Assembly (NCBI GenBank): GCA_903827735.1
Contig: CAIKJM010000680.1
Span: 1-12,017 of the forward strand
Source of the DNA: an uncultured Rhodanobacter sp.
Lineage (GTDB): Bacteria > Pseudomonadota > Gammaproteobacteria > Xanthomonadales > Rhodanobacteraceae
Reading direction: 5' to 3'
Length of the DNA stretch: 12,017 nt
Under the pieces are notes generated by a model. That model made no database searches. It was not told where the DNA came from and saw only the letters and a program-made list of their open reading frames with translations. A program made the position numbers and the translations under genes. Below are positions 9,298 to 12,017 of the stretch, one piece after another. Positions within the stretch are counted from its first letter, which is position 1. Each line of letters opens with the position of its first letter.

Positions 9298-10236
9298 TCA
9301 GTGCGGATGACCGCCGCGGTATTTTTCTTCGCCGGCCGTCACGCGCAGATCGAGCCGGTTTTCCGGCGGCGCCAGCGGACACGTGGCGTACGGCGTAAAC
9401 GCGCACGGCGGGTTGTAGGCCAGGTTGAAATCGAGAATGACCTTGCCGTCTTTCGGTAGCGGCACGTCCATGAAGCGGGCGGCGCCGTAGGTTTCCTTGC
9501 CCGAGGTGCGGTCGGCGATCACGAAGAACAGGTCGCCGCCCGGCTCTTCCTGATACGGCATCAGCTCGTAGGTATGGCCGTCGCGTTTGAACACCGCCTT
9601 GCCCGGCACGTCGACCTTGTCGATCGTGCCGATGACCGAACCGATTTCCATTTTATGCGCCGGATTGAACGGCACCCAGTCGGCGGTAATGCGCCACGAC
9701 GGATCGGTCGGAAAATAATCCAGGCCGAGGAAATGCGTGCGCGTCTCGGCGTCGCTGTCTTTGACGCGAAGTGCCTTGCGACCGTCGCGATCGATCACGT
9801 AGAAATTGGCGTTGCCGAAACTCACCATCGTCGGGTTAGTCGTGCCGGTGGCGTGCGCGTCATCGATCAGCGCGGCGTCCGCCACGGTTTTGCCGTCGAT
9901 CGTAGCGCCACTGTCCTTGGCCAGCGCGATATGCAGGCTGCCGTCCTTGCCCAGCGTCACCGTGCCCAGATGTGCCGGGCCGGCCTTCAGCACGATGTCG
10001 TTGTCCGCCGCCGCGCCAACGCGGTTGGCGCCGACCTTCAGCCACTCCAGCCCGATCAGGCTCAGCCAGCCGTTGGGTGACGTCAGCCGGGCAACGCGTG
10101 CGTCGCGCAGCTGCTTTATCTGCTGCGCGTAGGCAGCCGGATCGGTGACTGAGGACGACGATGGTGGTGGCGAATCAGCGTGCACGAGAGCGGCTCCGGA
10201 AAACAGCGCGAGGGCTAGAAAGGCGTGGCGAAACAT
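9298..10236 (-). CDS. Exported DUF1684 domain-containing protein
   Basis: A 312-residue protein of the DUF1684 family, function unknown. Residues 1-20 are a signal peptide (MFRHAFLALALFSGAALVHA, cleavage before Asp21), so it should be periplasmic or secreted. After a Ser/Pro-rich stretch the DUF1684 domain fills the rest: RDARVARLTSPNGWLSLIGL, a central FHA-like beta-rich part, a YFPTDPSWRITADW segment, and the family hallmark near the C-terminus, LDFNLAYNPPCAFTPYATCP, followed by PPENRLDLRVTAGE. The two Cys in that hallmark are conserved features I recall for the family; metal binding or a disulfide is possible but unproven. Start ATG 10236 is chosen for the signal peptide; its ribosome binding site is weak (CGGA). 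It lies 94 bases downstream of mutL on the same strand, and 69 bases separate its stop from that of the hydratase gene. Confidence 0.87.
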   Translation of the reverse strand: MFRHAFLALALFSGAALVHADSPPPSSSSVTDPAAYAQQIKQLRDARVARLTSPNGWLSLIGLEWLKVGANRVGAAADNDIVLKAGPAHLGTVTLGKDGSLHIALAKDSGATIDGKTVADAALIDDAHATGTTNPTMVSFGNANFYVIDRDGRKALRVKDSDAETRTHFLGLDYFPTDPSWRITADWVPFNPAHKMEIGSVIGTIDKVDVPGKAVFKRDGHTYELMPYQEEPGGDLFFVIADRTSGKETYGAARFMDVPLPKDGKVILDFNLAYNPPCAFTPYATCPLAPPENRLDLRVTAGEEKYRGGHPH

Positions 10237-10265
10237 GGCGGCAATCCGTAGCAGGCAGAACGCCG

Positions 10266-10295
10266 AGTATCACCGGCGATTTGCGCGTAGGGCAA
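10266..10295 (-). promoter_or_regulatory. Possible sigma70-type promoter of the DUF1684 gene
   Basis: On the minus strand TTGCCC (10295-10290) and GATACT (10271-10266) are separated by 18 bases, each a 4/6 match to the -35 and -10 consensus. Transcription would begin roughly 20 to 25 bases before ATG 10236. It lies in the mutL-DUF1684 gap, so the gene may have its own promoter in addition to read-through. Weak match; chance occurrence is possible. Confidence 0.25.
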
Positions 10296-10301
10296 GTCGC
10301 G

Positions 10302-10325
10302 CGCTCAGGGCCTTGCGCATGAGCG
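10302..10325. repeat. Short inverted repeat just after the mutL stop codon
   Basis: CGCTCA (10302-10307) and TGAGCG (10320-10325) form a perfect 6-bp inverted repeat with a 12-base loop, immediately downstream of the mutL stop (TAA, 10333-10331). No T-run follows in the mutL direction, so it is not a convincing intrinsic terminator, though it could slow transcription or protect the mRNA 3' end. Confidence 0.25.
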
Positions 10326-10330
10326 GCCTG

Positions 10331-12017
10331 TTAGCGCCCGCGCATGAAAAGCCGATCGAGCTCGGCCACGCTGAGCTGGGTCCAGGTCGGTCGTCCGTGA
10401 TTGCACTGGCCCGAGCGTTCGGTCGCCTCCATCTCGCGCAGCAGCGCATTCATCTCGGGAATCGTCAGCCGTCGACCCGCACGCACCGAGCCGTGGCAGG
10501 CCATGGTCGACAGCAGCTCGTTTTCGAGCTCCTGCAGGCGGCGAGAACTGCCGTGCTGGGCCAGTTCGGCCAGCACGTCGCGGGTGAGCTGGCCGACGTC
10601 CGCACCTTCCAGCACCGACGGAATACGTCGCACCACCACGCCCGAGGGTCCGCTGCGCGACAGTTCCAGCCCCCAGTCGGCGAGCGCCTCGGCATGCTCC
10701 TCGGCGGCGACGGCTTCCTTGGCACTCACCGCGATATTCAGCGGCACCAGCAAGAGCTGCGAGCGCAGATTGCTGCCCGCGCGACCGGCCTTCAACTTTT
10801 CATACGTGATGCGCTCGTGCGCCGCGTGCATGTCGATCAGCACCAGGCCCTGCGCGTTCTCGGCCAGCACGTAGATGTTTTTCAGCTGAGCGATGGCGAA
10901 GCCCAGCGGCGGCGCTTCGCTGTCGTCATTCGCAGGCAACGGTGCGGCTGCATAAGAAGCGTCCGTGTAACGCCCCGGTTCGCCGGCCAGCGCGGCGTAT
11001 TCGGCCAGCGGCGCATCGCGCACGCCCAGGCTCAAACGACTCTGGCTGAAGCTGCCCGACCACGCGAGGGCCGCCGCGTACGCCGATGAATTCGAAGTCG
11101 GCGCCGATGCCGACATCGTCAATGCGCCACTATCGGAGCGCGCGCTCGACGCCACCTGCCCGGCCCGCGTCTGCGCCAGCGCCTCGTGCAGCGTGCGATA
11201 GAGAAAATCGTGCACCAGCCGCTGCTCGCGAAAGCGCACCTCGTGTTTGGCCGGATGCACGTTGACGTCGACGCCGGCCGGGTCGAGCTCCAGATACAGC
11301 ACGAAAGCCGCATGGCGTCCGTGGAACAACACATCGGCATACGCCTGACGCACCGCGTGGGCGACGATGCGGTCACGCACCAGCCGTCCGTTGACATAGA
11401 AGTATTGCGAGTCCGCCTGCCCGCGCGACGCCGTCGGCAGGCCAACCCAACCGGAGAGGCGCAGGCCGGCGGCCTGGTGCTCCACACGCAGGCTCTGCGC
11501 GGGGAAATCCTCGCCCAGCACTTCGGCCACGCGCTGCAATGCCGCCTGCTCGCTGTTGGCGGTTTTCCAGATGCGCACCGGTTTGCCGTTATGGCTGAGC
11601 CGAAACTCCACGCCGCTGCGCGCCAGCGCCAGCGACTTCAGCAGATCGTCGATGTGCGCAAACTCGGTGCGTTCGGCGCGCATGAATTTCCGGCGCGCCG
11701 GTACGTTGTGAAACAGATCGCGCACTTCGACGCTGGTGCCGGACGGATGCTGCGCCGGACGGGCCGCCAGCAGCCGACCGCTGTCGACCTCGATGCGGAA
11801 CGCCGCGTCCTGCCCGCGCACGCGCGAGGTGATGGCGAAGCGCGAGACCGACGACACCGACGCCAGCGCCTCGCCGCGAAAACCCATGCTGGCGACGTGC
11901 TCCAGATCATCGAAACTGCCGATCTTGCTGGTGGCATGGGAGGCCACCGCCAGCGGCAGTTCGTCGACATGAATGCCGTCGCCGTCATCGCGCACGCGGA
12001 TCAGGCGCGAGCCGCCG
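10331..12017 (-). CDS. mutL: DNA mismatch repair protein MutL, partial (N-terminus beyond window)
   Basis: MutL couples mismatch recognition by MutS to strand incision. The window holds 561 residues; roughly the first 45 to 50, with the first ATP-binding motif and catalytic Glu, lie past the right edge. The visible part begins GGSRLIRVRDDGDGI (GHKL motif II), then HATSKI and GFRGEAL (motif III, about 11884-11864) and the transducer domain (VNVHPAKHEVRF). A Ser/Ala-rich linker follows. The C-terminal domain carries DMHAAHERITYE (10834-10799), matching the MutL endonuclease motif DQHA(x)2E(x)4E with Met for Gln, and QLLLVP (10759-10742), similar to the beta-clamp-binding motif QEMIVP of Bacillus MutL. 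Late motifs ACHGSVRAGR and CNHGRPTW complete the metal site. E. coli MutL lacks these, so this is an incising-type MutL. The TAA stop is 94 bases before the DUF1684 start on the same strand. Confidence 0.97.
   Translation of the reverse strand, partial: GGSRLIRVRDDGDGIHVDELPLAVASHATSKIGSFDDLEHVASMGFRGEALASVSSVSRFAITSRVRGQDAAFRIEVDSGRLLAARPAQHPSGTSVEVRDLFHNVPARRKFMRAERTEFAHIDDLLKSLALARSGVEFRLSHNGKPVRIWKTANSEQAALQRVAEVLGEDFPAQSLRVEHQAAGLRLSGWVGLPTASRGQADSQYFYVNGRLVRDRIVAHAVRQAYADVLFHGRHAAFVLYLELDPAGVDVNVHPAKHEVRFREQRLVHDFLYRTLHEALAQTRAGQVASSARSDSGALTMSASAPTSNSSAYAAALAWSGSFSQSRLSLGVRDAPLAEYAALAGEPGRYTDASYAAAPLPANDDSEAPPLGFAIAQLKNIYVLAENAQGLVLIDMHAAHERITYEKLKAGRAGSNLRSQLLLVPLNIAVSAKEAVAAEEHAEALADWGLELSRSGPSGVVVRRIPSVLEGADVGQLTRDVLAELAQHGSSRRLQELENELLSTMACHGSVRAGRRLTIPEMNALLREMEATERSGQCNHGRPTWTQLSVAELDRLFMRGR

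Noticed and set aside
10302..10325. Intrinsic terminator of mutL
   Set aside because: The inverted repeat has a 12-base loop, only six pairs and no T-run, so it does not meet the normal pattern.
10145..11089. 314-codon plus-strand open frame opposite mutL and the DUF1684 start
   Set aside because: Antisense to the conserved MutL C-terminal domain, no recognisable motif, codon pattern follows the opposite strand.

Overview
The window is high-GC chromosomal DNA with short intergenic gaps and no mobile element, RNA gene, CRISPR array or phage signal that I can see. The gene content and protein style (UvrA, a MutL with an endonuclease motif, a Mip/FkpA-like exported FKBP, exported DUF4139 and DUF1684 proteins) suggest a gammaproteobacterium of the Xanthomonadales/Lysobacterales type, perhaps Rhodanobacteraceae. 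The taxonomic assignment is inference from protein character, not from a database match.

Layout. On the plus strand, uvrA (17-2959) overlaps a hot-dog acyl-CoA thioesterase (2956-3393). These are followed by an exported DUF4139 protein (3488-4951) and a crotonase-fold protein whose active site looks like a delta3,delta2-enoyl-CoA isomerase (4974-5744). A minus-strand group converges on it with only 15 bases between the stop codons. Read in transcription order this group is an exported FKBP-type prolyl isomerase (8281-7529), a DUF1289-CoA pyrophosphatase fusion (7455-6643) and a 3-mercaptopyruvate sulfurtransferase-like double rhodanese (6611-5760), probably one operon. Divergent from the FKBP gene, across a 164-base spacer, is a second crotonase with both catalytic glutamates of a true enoyl-CoA hydratase (8446-9228). 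A second minus-strand group follows: mutL (from beyond the right edge to 10331) and an exported DUF1684 protein (10236-9298).

Two themes recur. DNA repair genes lie at both ends (uvrA for nucleotide excision repair, mutL for mismatch repair). Between them are four proteins that probably act on CoA esters or CoA itself: thioesterase, enoyl-CoA isomerase, enoyl-CoA hydratase and CoA pyrophosphatase. Three proteins carry signal peptides (DUF4139, FKBP, DUF1684) and act outside the cytoplasm.

I found no convincing new multi-gene system. The points most worth a second look are the DUF1289-Nudix fusion, the isomerase-type active site in a crotonase that would be easily mislabelled as a hydratase, the endonuclease and putative clamp-binding motifs of MutL, and the two DUF proteins of unknown function.
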